DNA from: Actinomyces viscosus | GTDB lineage: Bacteria > Bacteroidota > Bacteroidia > Flavobacteriales_D > Crocinitomicaceae | Reading direction: 5' to 3' | NCBI GenBank assembly: GCA_943326975.2 | Contig: CALPVI020000018.1 | Span: forward strand, 1 to 13,256 | Length of the DNA: 13,256 bases | Shown here: in pieces, positions 1 through 7,520 of the stretch | How positions within the stretch are numbered: position 1 is the stretch's first letter | Layout: each line of letters opens with the position of its first letter | Translations under genes and position numbers: made by a program | Notes under the pieces: model-generated | What the model was told of the DNA's origin: nothing | Database searches by the model: none | The model's input: the letters and a program-made list of their open reading frames with translations, nothing else

Positions 1-31
1 AAAGCTATATGTATTTTTGCTAAAAAGTAGA

Positions 32-1198
32 ATGGATAAAATAATACATATTATTGGAACAGGACCTGCAGCGCTAATGGCCGGAACAATTTTATCCAGT
101 AATGGTAATAAAATTCATTTCTATGATCAAAAATCAACACCTGGAAGAAAATTTTTAGTTGCAGGAAATGGAGGTTTCAACCTGACACATTCAGAAAAAG
201 TAAATGAATTTATTAAAAAATACAATCACAAACTTATTCAAAAAAGTGTAGAAAACTTTTCAAATAATGATTTTATTGAATTTTTAAACCGTATTAATAT
301 TCCAACTTACATTGGAAGTTCTGGTAAAATATTCCCTGAAAAAGGTATAAAACCAATTGAAGTACTTCAAAAATGGATTGAACATCTAAAACTGAATAAC
401 TGTATATTTCATTTTAATTCAAAATTTATTGATTTTACAGAAAATGATTTTACAATTGAAGTTGCAGGAAACAAATCGTTTATAAAATATGAAACACTAA
501 TTTTAGCATTAGGAGGTGCTTCATGGAAAAAAACAGGATCTACAGGAGAATGGATTAACTTATTAACTAAAAAAGGTATTGAATGTAAGGATTTTGAAGC
601 AAGCAATTCAGGATTTGAAATTGAAGATTGGGAGAAAAATAAAGGTTTAGAGGGTTTTGTTTTTAAAAATTGTAACACTAAGCTAGGAACTACTGAAAAA
701 CTAGGGGAAGTTGTTATAACAAATTATGGGTTAGAAGGAGCTCCAATATATTTTCTAAACAAAATTCATCGTTTAAATAATGATCTAAAATTGAATATAG
801 ATTTTAAGCCAAATAAAGCTTTAGACGAAATTAAAAAAATTCTAGAAAAAGCAAAAAATCATTCAGAAGGATTGAAAAATTTAAAATTGAGTAAAACAAC
901 TCAAACATTTATTAAACTAAATACATCAAAAGAAGAATTTTCATCTACTATAAAATTAAGTCAAATAATAAAAAGTTTTCCATTTAAAATAAAATCGTTA
1001 CGTCCAATAGAAGAAGTAATTTCAACTATTGGTGGGATTTCAATGGAAGCAGTTAACAATGATTATAGCTTAAAAACATTTCCAAATATTTATACTTGTG
1101 GAGAAATGTTAAATTGGGATGCTCCTACTGGTGGATATTTAATACAAGGTTGTGTTTCAACTGGATATGATTGTGCCCAAAATATCATATCAAAGTAG
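32..1198 (+). CDS. FAD-dependent flavoprotein, HI0933-like / PP_4765 (TIGR03862-type) family
   Basis: Predicted cytosolic FAD-binding oxidoreductase of unknown substrate, 388 aa. The N-terminal Rossmann dinucleotide-binding motif is GTGPAALMAG at residues 9-18, with the acidic residue ending the second strand at D32. It is followed by PGRKFLVAGNGGFNLTHSE (about 37-55). This NGGFNLTHSE form marks the PP_4765-type branch rather than classical HI0933 proteins, which have a GGGRCN-like form. An LGGASWKKTGSTGEW segment lies mid-protein, and a second FAD-contacting motif, CGEMLNWDAPTGGYLIQG, lies near the C-terminus (356-373). The length fits a full-length family member. The ATG at 32 is preferred over an in-frame TTG at 17 because it places the Rossmann strand right after the initiator, as is usual. 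No Shine-Dalgarno is visible. The 3' end overlaps the convergent helicase gene by 14 bp. Family assignment is solid; the reaction is unknown. Confidence 0.88.
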   Translation: MDKIIHIIGTGPAALMAGTILSSNGNKIHFYDQKSTPGRKFLVAGNGGFNLTHSEKVNEFIKKYNHKLIQKSVENFSNNDFIEFLNRINIPTYIGSSGKIFPEKGIKPIEVLQKWIEHLKLNNCIFHFNSKFIDFTENDFTIEVAGNKSFIKYETLILALGGASWKKTGSTGEWINLLTKKGIECKDFEASNSGFEIEDWEKNKGLEGFVFKNCNTKLGTTEKLGEVVITNYGLEGAPIYFLNKIHRLNNDLKLNIDFKPNKALDEIKKILEKAKNHSEGLKNLKLSKTTQTFIKLNTSKEEFSSTIKLSQIIKSFPFKIKSLRPIEEVISTIGGISMEAVNNDYSLKTFPNIYTCGEMLNWDAPTGGYLIQGCVSTGYDCAQNIISK

Positions 1199-3476
1199 AA
1201 GCTCTATATAATTTCAACTCTTCCCAAGTAACTAAATCTCCTAACTTTTCTTTTAAAGGTGTTAATGATAATTCAGTATAATCTTCAAAGTAATTTTCTA
1301 ATTCAGCAACTCGTTCTTTGGAAATAACATCAGATAATTCGATTTTTTCTAATTGAATTAATTTCGTTAAATGACTATATATAGAATTAATAGATAACTG
1401 TCTAATTCTAGCAATTTCTTCTATTGATTTTCCTTCAGAAACCAAATCTAAAGTTACTTCATAGGTTAATTTCTTTTCTTTTTTTATAGGTTTTTCCTTC
1501 TTTTTTATTAATATAATTTCATCGCTATCCTCACCTAAATCTAATAATGATCTATTTTGTCTCTTTTCGTTTTTAATTAATGCTAATTTAGAAATTTTAT
1601 AATTTTTAATTTCTTCATTCCAAATCAACTCTTTAGTAATATTATTACCATTTAAAGTAGCTTCCATAAAAAGTCGAGCTCTTTTTAATTTTAAAACTAC
1701 TTCCGTTTGAGCTTCATCCAATTCCTCTAACTCCTCCATCAGTTGCTTTATCTTAGGTTTTCTACATATCTCGTCCATCTTTTTTAAAGTCGAAGATACT
1801 ATACCGTCTAAAATCTTGAAAAAATATGAATATGCCGCTTGAACTCTTTCATTTATAAAAGCCAAATCTATAGTAGATTGATGTAATAAATTTGAAAGTT
1901 GTAGTTGAAATTTACGCGCTGCATCTCTTGTGTTCTGAATCATATTAAGTTGATGTGCAGCCCAACTTTTCTCTAACCCTTTGGTAGATTTAGAAGGTAA
2001 ATTTTTATAACTCACTTCATGAACTATCCATTTATCAATTAAATCATTCCAATCAAATGCTGATGAAAGTTTCTCTAATAAATAAATACGTGAAGCTACA
2101 TGTAAATTATTTTTTAAAATCAATTCGTCAACAGGTTGGCTTGTATATGACACAACATCAATATCATTAACTAAACCATTCATACGAATTGGACTAGTTA
2201 AAACTAATCCACTTAACGAACGTAAACGAGATAAAGCTACATATGCTTGACCTGGTGCAAAAACTTGTGAAACATCTAAAACTGCTTTATCAAAAGTTAA
2301 TCCTTGACTCTTATGAACTGTAATTGCCCAAGCTAATTTAATTGGATAATGAGTAAACGTACCCAATACTTCATCTATAATTTCACCAGTATTATCATCA
2401 ACAGAATATCTAATATTCTCCCATTCATATTTTTCAACTTCAATGGTTTTATTTTCTTCAGGAAAATGAACATATATTTCATCTTTACCTAATGATTTTA
2501 TAACACCCATTTTACCATTATAAAAACTTTTATCAAATGATAAATCATTTTTAATAAACATTACTTGAGCTCCAACTTTTAATTCTAAAGTATCTTCAAT
2601 GGGAAACATGTGTTTTGGAAAATCATCTATAATTTCAGCATTAAAAAAATAAGATTTAGCCTTCAAAGTTGATAAAGCTCTAGAATTAATATCATCAGCT
2701 TTATGATTATGAGTAGTTAAAGTTATATAACCTTCATGTTCTGTAGATACAAAATCTGGTTGAACAAAATTATTTAATAATTCAACATCCTTCTGTGATA
2801 TTTTATTTTCCCTTAAATTATTTAATACATCTATAAAATCCTGATCATTTTGCCTATAAATTTTTGATAATTCAATATAGGTTAAGGGCATTTCTTGAAT
2901 AACATGAGCGTGAAAAAAATAAACTCCTCTATAATAATTCTTAAGGATATTCCATTCTTCAGGTTTTATAACTGGTGGCAATTGAAGTAAATCCCCAATA
3001 AATAACACTTGAACTCCACCATAAGGTTTGTTAATCTTTCGTACATTCCTAAGTGTCCAATCGATTGCATCTAATAAATCTGCCCGCAGCATACTAACTT
3101 CATCAATTATTAGCAATTCTAAATTTCGAATTAGATTTAATCGTTGCTTATTCATATTGAAATGTCGCATCAAACTATCTTTCGTTTCAACTTTAATTGA
3201 ATCTGTAAATTGTGGCGAAACATTAAATTCAGGTATAAAGCCACCAAAAGGTAACTGAAAAAAAGAATGAATCGTAACTCCTCCTGCATTCAATGCAGCA
3301 ATACCAGTAGGTGCTACAATAACAACTTGTTTGAAAGTTGATTGAATAATCTTCTTAAGCAATGTTGTTTTACCAGTTCCAGCTTTGCCTGTAAGAAAAA
3401 CGGATTGATTTGTTTGATTAATAAACTGTTCTGTAAAACTTGCAGGATCGAGGTTTTGAATATCTTCTTTTTTCAT
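1185..3476 (-). CDS. PIF1/RecD-like SF1 helicase with C-terminal helix-turn-helix domain
   Basis: Predicted ATP-dependent DNA helicase, 763 aa, acting in DNA replication, repair or recombination. Visible SF1 motifs in order: Walker A GKAGTGKTT (30-38), motif Ia APTGIAALNAGG (55-66), Walker B IIDEVSML (123-130), motif III GDLLQLPPV (161-169), motif IV ELSKIYRQ (201-208), a motif V region AWAITVHKSQGLTFD (381-395) and motif VI YVALSR (411-416). The core resembles PIF1-type helicases. A helical, charged middle region (about 450-640) and a lysine-rich linker (about 650-670) precede a predicted helix-turn-helix module (671 to the end; core SIEEIARIRQLSINSIYSHL), similar to the HTH found at the C-terminus of some RecQ proteins. 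The gene lies downstream of the ATP synthase operon on the same strand but beyond its terminator, so it is probably transcribed separately. I could not find a convincing promoter. The exact in vivo role cannot be read from sequence. Confidence 0.9.
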   Translation of the reverse strand: MKKEDIQNLDPASFTEQFINQTNQSVFLTGKAGTGKTTLLKKIIQSTFKQVVIVAPTGIAALNAGGVTIHSFFQLPFGGFIPEFNVSPQFTDSIKVETKDSLMRHFNMNKQRLNLIRNLELLIIDEVSMLRADLLDAIDWTLRNVRKINKPYGGVQVLFIGDLLQLPPVIKPEEWNILKNYYRGVYFFHAHVIQEMPLTYIELSKIYRQNDQDFIDVLNNLRENKISQKDVELLNNFVQPDFVSTEHEGYITLTTHNHKADDINSRALSTLKAKSYFFNAEIIDDFPKHMFPIEDTLELKVGAQVMFIKNDLSFDKSFYNGKMGVIKSLGKDEIYVHFPEENKTIEVEKYEWENIRYSVDDNTGEIIDEVLGTFTHYPIKLAWAITVHKSQGLTFDKAVLDVSQVFAPGQAYVALSRLRSLSGLVLTSPIRMNGLVNDIDVVSYTSQPVDELILKNNLHVASRIYLLEKLSSAFDWNDLIDKWIVHEVSYKNLPSKSTKGLEKSWAAHQLNMIQNTRDAARKFQLQLSNLLHQSTIDLAFINERVQAAYSYFFKILDGIVSSTLKKMDEICRKPKIKQLMEELEELDEAQTEVVLKLKRARLFMEATLNGNNITKELIWNEEIKNYKISKLALIKNEKRQNRSLLDLGEDSDEIILIKKKEKPIKKEKKLTYEVTLDLVSEGKSIEEIARIRQLSINSIYSHLTKLIQLEKIELSDVISKERVAELENYFEDYTELSLTPLKEKLGDLVTWEELKLYRASTLI

Positions 3477-3537
3477 ATACTATATGAAGTTAAGCAATAA
3501 ATTCGAAATTAAAAGACAACTTTCTGAAAAAGAAACC

Positions 3538-3569
3538 AAAAAAAAAGCTATCCAATTGGATAGCTTTTT
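3538..3569 (-). terminator. Intrinsic terminator of the ATP synthase operon
   Basis: A perfect inverted repeat has 12-nt arms (AAAAAGCTATCC at 3542-3553 and its complement at 3558-3569) around the loop AATT. Read on the minus strand, the hairpin is followed by nine T (complement of the A run at 3538-3546). It starts 18 nt after the atpG stop codon. This is a textbook Rho-independent terminator separating atpG from the helicase gene. The plus strand also has five T after the stem, but no plus-strand gene needs it here. Confidence 0.92.
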
Positions 3570-3586
3570 GTAAAAATATACTAAAA

Positions 3587-4462
3587 TTAGTTGTTCAAAG
3601 CTTCTGCTCCACCAACAATTTCTAAGATTTCACTAGTAATTGCAGCTTGACGAGCTTTATTGTATCCTAACGTCAAGTTTTTCTTCATTTCAGCAGCATT
3701 ATCAGTAGCTTTATGCATAGCAGTCATACGAGCACCATGTTCAGCTGCATAAGAATCTAATAAACCTTTATAAAATTGAACTTTCAATGATTTAGGTATC
3801 AAATCTTGGACAATTTCTTCTTTTGAAGGTTCAAAAATATAATCTCCTACAGAATTATCAGATTCATTTATAGAAGGTATAATTGGCAAAAATTGCTCTG
3901 TTCTAACTTCTTGAGATGCTGCATTGATAAATTTATTATAAACAACGATAATTTTATCAAATTCATTATTTACAAAACGATTCATTAAAGAAGATGCAAT
4001 AACTGCAGTATTAGAGAAATTTAAATTTGTAAAAATATCTTCAACTGGAGCAATTTCATCATTTACATAATAATGATCTGTTCTTTTATAAAGCTCTCTG
4101 ATTTTCTTTCCTAAACCAAGTACTTTAACATTTACGTCTTTGTATTCTTCGTTTACTAAAAAGTTAACACGTTTAATAATATTGTTATTAAAACCACCGC
4201 ACAAACCACGATTAGAAGTAACACCAACTATCAATACGTTTTTTACTTCACGAGAATCAGAAAAAACATTTTCTGACAAATCCAATGAACTGCTTAAATT
4301 ACCAAGAATTTCTTGTAATTTTTCAGCATAAGGTCTCATTTGAGTAATTGCATCTTGAGCTCTTTTCAATTTTGCAGCAGAAACCATTTTCATGGCTGAA
4401 GTAATCTGCATTGTTGAACCAACAGAACTAATTCGATTACGTATTTCTTTTAAATTTGCCAT
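3587..4462 (-). CDS. atpG: F1Fo ATP synthase gamma subunit
   Basis: Central rotor shaft of F1, coupling c-ring rotation to catalysis in the alpha3beta3 hexamer; cytoplasmic side of the inner membrane. At 291 aa the length is normal. The N-terminal helix carries the family signature MANLKEIRNRI...MQITSAMKMVSAAKLKRAQ (1-35). SNRGLCGGFN is at 83-92. The C-terminal helix has the gamma signature EHGARMTAMHKATDNA (241-256), then a coiled-coil tail ending in the conserved EILEIVGGAEAL. It is the last gene of the operon: an intrinsic terminator follows 18 nt after the stop, whereas in many bacteria atpD and atpC would come next. It is separated from atpA by 83 nt containing a perfect 12-bp hairpin, an unusually structured gap for this operon. 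Confidence 0.98.
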   Translation of the reverse strand: MANLKEIRNRISSVGSTMQITSAMKMVSAAKLKRAQDAITQMRPYAEKLQEILGNLSSSLDLSENVFSDSREVKNVLIVGVTSNRGLCGGFNNNIIKRVNFLVNEEYKDVNVKVLGLGKKIRELYKRTDHYYVNDEIAPVEDIFTNLNFSNTAVIASSLMNRFVNNEFDKIIVVYNKFINAASQEVRTEQFLPIIPSINESDNSVGDYIFEPSKEEIVQDLIPKSLKVQFYKGLLDSYAAEHGARMTAMHKATDNAAEMKKNLTLGYNKARQAAITSEILEIVGGAEALNN

Positions 4463-4495
4463 TTTATTTTAGACTAAAAAAGATTTAAAGATAAA

Positions 4496-4529
4496 AGACA
4501 AAAGACTTTATGATTTCAGTCTTTTGTCT
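4496..4529 (-). repeat. Perfect intercistronic hairpin between atpA and atpG
   Basis: Inverted repeat with perfect 12-nt arms: AGACAAAAGACT at 4496-4507 and AGTCTTTTGTCT at 4518-4529, around a 10-nt loop. It lies in the 83-nt gap between the atpA stop and the atpG start, ending 33 nt before the atpG ATG on the transcript. A T-rich stretch (TTTTATCTTT) follows the stem on the minus strand, but it is not a clean U-tract. It could be an mRNA-processing or stability element, an attenuator, or one copy of a dispersed AAAGAC-type intergenic repeat. The symmetry is seen directly; the function is inferred. Confidence 0.6.
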
Positions 4530-4545
4530 AATTTTCTTGAGTCTA

Positions 4546-6120
4546 TTAATATTTATCAGCTATTTCTCTAGCTACTTTTGTTAAAGTATCAGTGATTTCG
4601 TCTGTGTATTTACCAGCTTTTAAAGCAACTAAAACATCTTTATGCTTAGCTTCTAAGTAATTTAAGTATTCTTTTTCGAATTCTTTTACTTTAGCTACAG
4701 GAACTTTTTGAATTAAACCTTTCGTTCCAACATAAATGATCGCAATTTGTTTTTCTACTGGATATGGATCACCTTCTCTTTGTTTTAATATCTCAACGTT
4801 TCTTGAACCTTTATCCAATACTGCTTTAGTTGAAGCATCTAAATCTGAACCAAATTTAGCGAAAGCCTCTAACTCACGGTATTGAGCTTGATCTAATTTC
4901 AACGTACCAGCCACTTTTTTCATTGACTTGATTTGAGCATTACCTCCTACACGTGAAACAGAGATACCTACGTTAATTGCTGGACGAATTCCTGAGTTGA
5001 ATAAATCTGACTCTAAGAATATCTGACCATCTGTGATAGAAATAACGTTTGTTGGAATATAAGCTGAAACGTCACCTGCTTGAGTTTCAATAATAGGTAA
5101 TGCAGTCAAAGATCCGCCTCCTTTTACTCTACCTTTCATTGATTCTGGTAAATCATTCATTTGAGCAGCAATTGTATCATCAGAAATGATTTTAGCAGCA
5201 CGCTCTAATAATCTTGAGTGTAAGTAGAAAACGTCACCTGGGTAAGCCTCACGACCTGGAGGACGACGTAATAATAAAGATACCTCACGGTAAGCAACAG
5301 CTTGTTTAGATAAATCATCATATACAATTAATGCTGGTTTTCCAGAGTCACGGAAAAACTCACCAATAGCAGCACCAGTCATTGGAGCATAGAATTGTAA
5401 TGGAGCTGGATCAGCAGCATTAGCAGCTACAACAACTGTATAAGCCATTGCACCAGCATCTTCTAATTTCTTAACAATACCTGCTACAGTTGAACCTTTT
5501 TGTCCTATAGCTACATAGATACAGAAAACTGGTTCGCCTCTATCGTAAAATTCTCTTTGATTTATGATTGTATCAATCGCAACAGTAGTCTTTCCTGTTT
5601 GACGGTCACCAATAATTAACTCACGTTGACCACGTCCAATCGGAATCATAGCATCAACTGCCTTCACTCCTGTTTGTAATGGTTCAGTAACTGGTTGACG
5701 GAAAATTACTCCTGGTGCTTTTCTTTCGATTGGCATTTCAAATAATTCACCTGTAATTGGTCCTTTACCATCAATTGGTTCTCCTAATGTATTTACTACA
5801 CGACCTACTAAGCCTTCTCCTACGTTAACAGAAGCGATACGTCCTAAACGTTTTACTGTATCACCCTCTTTTACTCCTGAAGAACGACCTAAAAGAACCG
5901 CTCCAACATTATCTTCTTCAAGGTTCAAAGCAATACCTTGCAATCCACCTTCAAATTCAATCAACTCTCCGTATTGAACTCCTGTTAGTCCATAAATACG
6001 AGCAATACCATCCCCTATTTGAAGAACGGTTCCTACTTCTTGAAGTTCTGCTTCAGATCTGAATCCTGAAAGCTGCTCTCTTAAAATTGCAGAAACTTCT
6101 GCTGGTTTTACATCTGCCAT
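4546..6120 (-). CDS. atpA: F1Fo ATP synthase alpha subunit
   Basis: Non-catalytic nucleotide-binding subunit of F1, alternating with beta in the hexamer. It is 524 aa, slightly longer than the roughly 510 aa of many homologues. The N-terminal helix (about 1-25) that contacts delta is present, followed by the beta-barrel domain (about 26-95). The P-loop GDRQTGKT is at 171-178. IVYDDLSKQAVAYREVSLLLRRPPGREAYPGDVF spans 265-298. The signature AINVGISVSRVGGNAQ places the arginine finger, which reaches the beta catalytic site, at R390. Start at ATG 6120, 36 nt after the atpH stop; no Shine-Dalgarno is seen. GC and codon richness look higher than in the flanking genes, as expected for a highly expressed conserved gene. 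Nothing suggests loss of function. Confidence 0.99.
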   Translation of the reverse strand: MADVKPAEVSAILREQLSGFRSEAELQEVGTVLQIGDGIARIYGLTGVQYGELIEFEGGLQGIALNLEEDNVGAVLLGRSSGVKEGDTVKRLGRIASVNVGEGLVGRVVNTLGEPIDGKGPITGELFEMPIERKAPGVIFRQPVTEPLQTGVKAVDAMIPIGRGQRELIIGDRQTGKTTVAIDTIINQREFYDRGEPVFCIYVAIGQKGSTVAGIVKKLEDAGAMAYTVVVAANAADPAPLQFYAPMTGAAIGEFFRDSGKPALIVYDDLSKQAVAYREVSLLLRRPPGREAYPGDVFYLHSRLLERAAKIISDDTIAAQMNDLPESMKGRVKGGGSLTALPIIETQAGDVSAYIPTNVISITDGQIFLESDLFNSGIRPAINVGISVSRVGGNAQIKSMKKVAGTLKLDQAQYRELEAFAKFGSDLDASTKAVLDKGSRNVEILKQREGDPYPVEKQIAIIYVGTKGLIQKVPVAKVKEFEKEYLNYLEAKHKDVLVALKAGKYTDEITDTLTKVAREIADKY

Positions 6121-6156
6121 GTGTTATGAAGTTTTACGTGATTCCGTTTATTCGGA

Positions 6157-6690
6157 TTATCTTGTTAAACGTTGCTTTAAATTATTAAATTGATTAGCTA
6201 TTGAAGCATCAATTTGTTTATCTCCCATTCGAATGATGAAACCACCAATTAATGATTCATCAATCATTTCTTTCACTTCTAATTGTCCTTTAACAGTACC
6301 TTCTATTTTTTTCAAAATTGATGATTTAACATTTTCATCAAGTTGAGTAGCAGAAACTAAAGTTACTGGAACAATTCCTTTATACTCTTTAACTTGCTCT
6401 TCAAAAGATTTAGCAATTGTAGGTAAAATACTTTCTCTTCTATTTTTTGTAATCAATTTAATGAAAGACAATGATACATCTTCAAACTGACCAAAAATTT
6501 CATTAAAAATAGCAATTTTTTTATCTGAATTGATAACTGGGCTATTTAATAAAAGTTGAAAATCAAGCGTTTCGTTATTTGCTTCTAACAAATAACTCAT
6601 ATCACCAGAAATTTGCTCGACTTTATTTTGTTCGATTGCAATTTCCAATAATGCTTTAGCGTAACGACTTGCCGATTTAGTACTTTTCAT
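6157..6690 (-). CDS. atpH: F1Fo ATP synthase delta subunit (OSCP homologue)
   Basis: Peripheral-stalk subunit linking the b dimer to the top of alpha3beta3. At 177 aa it matches the family. The N-terminal helical bundle begins ASRYAKALLEIAIEQNKVEQI (about 7-27), the usual delta opening. The C-terminal signature SLIGGFIIRMGDKQIDASI is at 146-164. It lies between atpF (9-nt gap) and atpA (36-nt gap), the standard position. Sequence divergence is high, as usual for delta, but context and both signatures settle the identity. Confidence 0.97.
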   Translation of the reverse strand: MKSTKSASRYAKALLEIAIEQNKVEQISGDMSYLLEANNETLDFQLLLNSPVINSDKKIAIFNEIFGQFEDVSLSFIKLITKNRRESILPTIAKSFEEQVKEYKGIVPVTLVSATQLDENVKSSILKKIEGTVKGQLEVKEMIDESLIGGFIIRMGDKQIDASIANQFNNLKQRLTR

Positions 6691-6699
6691 CTTGATCTA

Positions 6700-7194
6700 T
6701 TAATTCAAGTTAATATCATCTGCAAGCTTTTCAGCTAATGCTTTTTGTTTATTATCAGTTGATAATTCACCTCTTACTACTTTTTCAGCAATTTCGATAG
6801 ACAATACTGCAACTTGAGTTTTTAACTCAGCAATCGCAGCAACTTTTTCGTTATTAATTGTAGCTCTTGCAGAAACTAATATCTTATCAGCTTCAACTTT
6901 TGCTACTGTTTTAGCCTCATCTACTAATCTTACAGAAATTTCTTTTGCTTCTTTCAAGATATTATCTCTTTCAGCTCTCGCTTCTTTTAATAGATTCTCA
7001 TTAGAAGCTTGTAAAGCTTTCATTTCCTTTTTAGTTCTTTCAGCTAATTCTAATGCCTCAGTAATATTTTCTTCACGTTTGTTTACTGCACCAAGTAAAG
7101 GTTTCCAAACAAATTTTGTAAGGATAAATAACAAACAAATAAATACTATCGATGTCCAAATTAAAAGACCAAAGTCTGGTGTAACGATACTCAT
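6700..7194 (-). CDS. atpF: F1Fo ATP synthase b subunit
   Basis: Peripheral-stalk subunit of Fo, 164 aa. A single N-terminal membrane helix (about residues 9-28, LLIWTSIVFICLLFILTKFV) is followed by KPLLGAVNKREENI, typical of b. A long charged, alanine-rich coiled-coil (about 35-145) forms the stator rod and contacts delta at its end. Only one b-type gene is present, so the stalk is presumably a b2 homodimer. The 84-nt gap to atpE is filled largely by a strong hairpin, while the following atpH starts only 9 nt after this gene stops. Confidence 0.97.
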   Translation of the reverse strand: MSIVTPDFGLLIWTSIVFICLLFILTKFVWKPLLGAVNKREENITEALELAERTKKEMKALQASNENLLKEARAERDNILKEAKEISVRLVDEAKTVAKVEADKILVSARATINNEKVAAIAELKTQVAVLSIEIAEKVVRGELSTDNKQKALAEKLADDINLN

Positions 7195-7224
7195 ATATAC
7201 TAACTTTAATTTTGTTTAATTTTT

Positions 7225-7262
7225 AAAAAAACATATTGCAACCAACCGTTGCAATATGTTTT
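7225..7262 (-). terminator. Terminator-like hairpin directly after atpE (possible partial terminator)
   Basis: Perfect 15-nt inverted repeat: AAAACATATTGCAAC at 7228-7242 and its complement at 7248-7262, with a 5-nt loop. On the minus strand the stem runs straight into a T tract (complement of the A run at 7225-7231). The hairpin starts 16 nt after the atpE stop and ends about 30 nt before the atpF start. It has all features of an intrinsic terminator, yet sits inside an essential operon, so full termination is unlikely unless atpF-G have another promoter. A partial terminator, or a 3' stabilising element raising atpE transcript, fits the high c-subunit copy number. Structure is seen; role is inferred. 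Confidence 0.7.
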
Positions 7263-7278
7263 AGTTCTTTTTGAAAAA

Positions 7279-7494
7279 TTATTTTGCTCCTCCAAGAAGA
7301 CCAACAACTACTCCAAATAATGCAACACCTTCAATTAAGGCAGCAGCAATAATCATTGCAGTTTGAATTTTTCCAGAAGCTTCTGGTTGACGAGCGATTG
7401 CATCCATTGCAGATCCACCAATTCTACCAATACCTAACGCTGCTCCTAAAACAGCAATACCAGCACCAATTGCAGCTATACTTCCGTAAATCAT
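7279..7494 (-). CDS. atpE: F1Fo ATP synthase c subunit (rotor ring)
   Basis: Membrane hairpin protein forming the ion-translocating c-ring, 71 aa. TM1 is glycine/alanine-rich (about 4-27, with GAGIAVLGAALGIGRIGG). The polar loop ARQPEA at 34-39 binds gamma/epsilon. TM2 (about 45-67) carries the ion-binding carboxylate E55 in AALIEGVALF. By alignment to Ilyobacter tartaricus c, the Na+ ligand glutamine of TM1 is replaced by I22, and the serine after the carboxylate by G56. The ring is therefore predicted to carry protons, not sodium. It lies 26 nt after atpB, and a terminator-like hairpin follows its stop codon. Confidence 0.98.
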   Translation of the reverse strand: MIYGSIAAIGAGIAVLGAALGIGRIGGSAMDAIARQPEASGKIQTAMIIAAALIEGVALFGVVVGLLGGAK

Positions 7495-7520
7495 AACTAT
7501 ATATATTAAAAAATTACTAA

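Noticed and set aside
409..678. 89-codon open frame on the minus strand inside the flavoprotein gene
   Set aside because: It lies wholly antisense to a well-supported gene, its product has no recognisable motif and no initiation signal was seen.
3028..3258. 76-codon open frame on the plus strand inside the helicase gene
   Set aside because: Antisense to the conserved helicase motif region; a reading-frame shadow.
3477..3537. Possible promoter for the helicase gene
   Set aside because: TAATTTCG on the minus strand has one mismatch in the -7 box and no TTTG/TTG at a proper distance; not strong enough to list.
4140..4331. 63-codon open frame on the plus strand inside atpG
   Set aside because: Antisense to conserved gamma-subunit sequence with no independent support.
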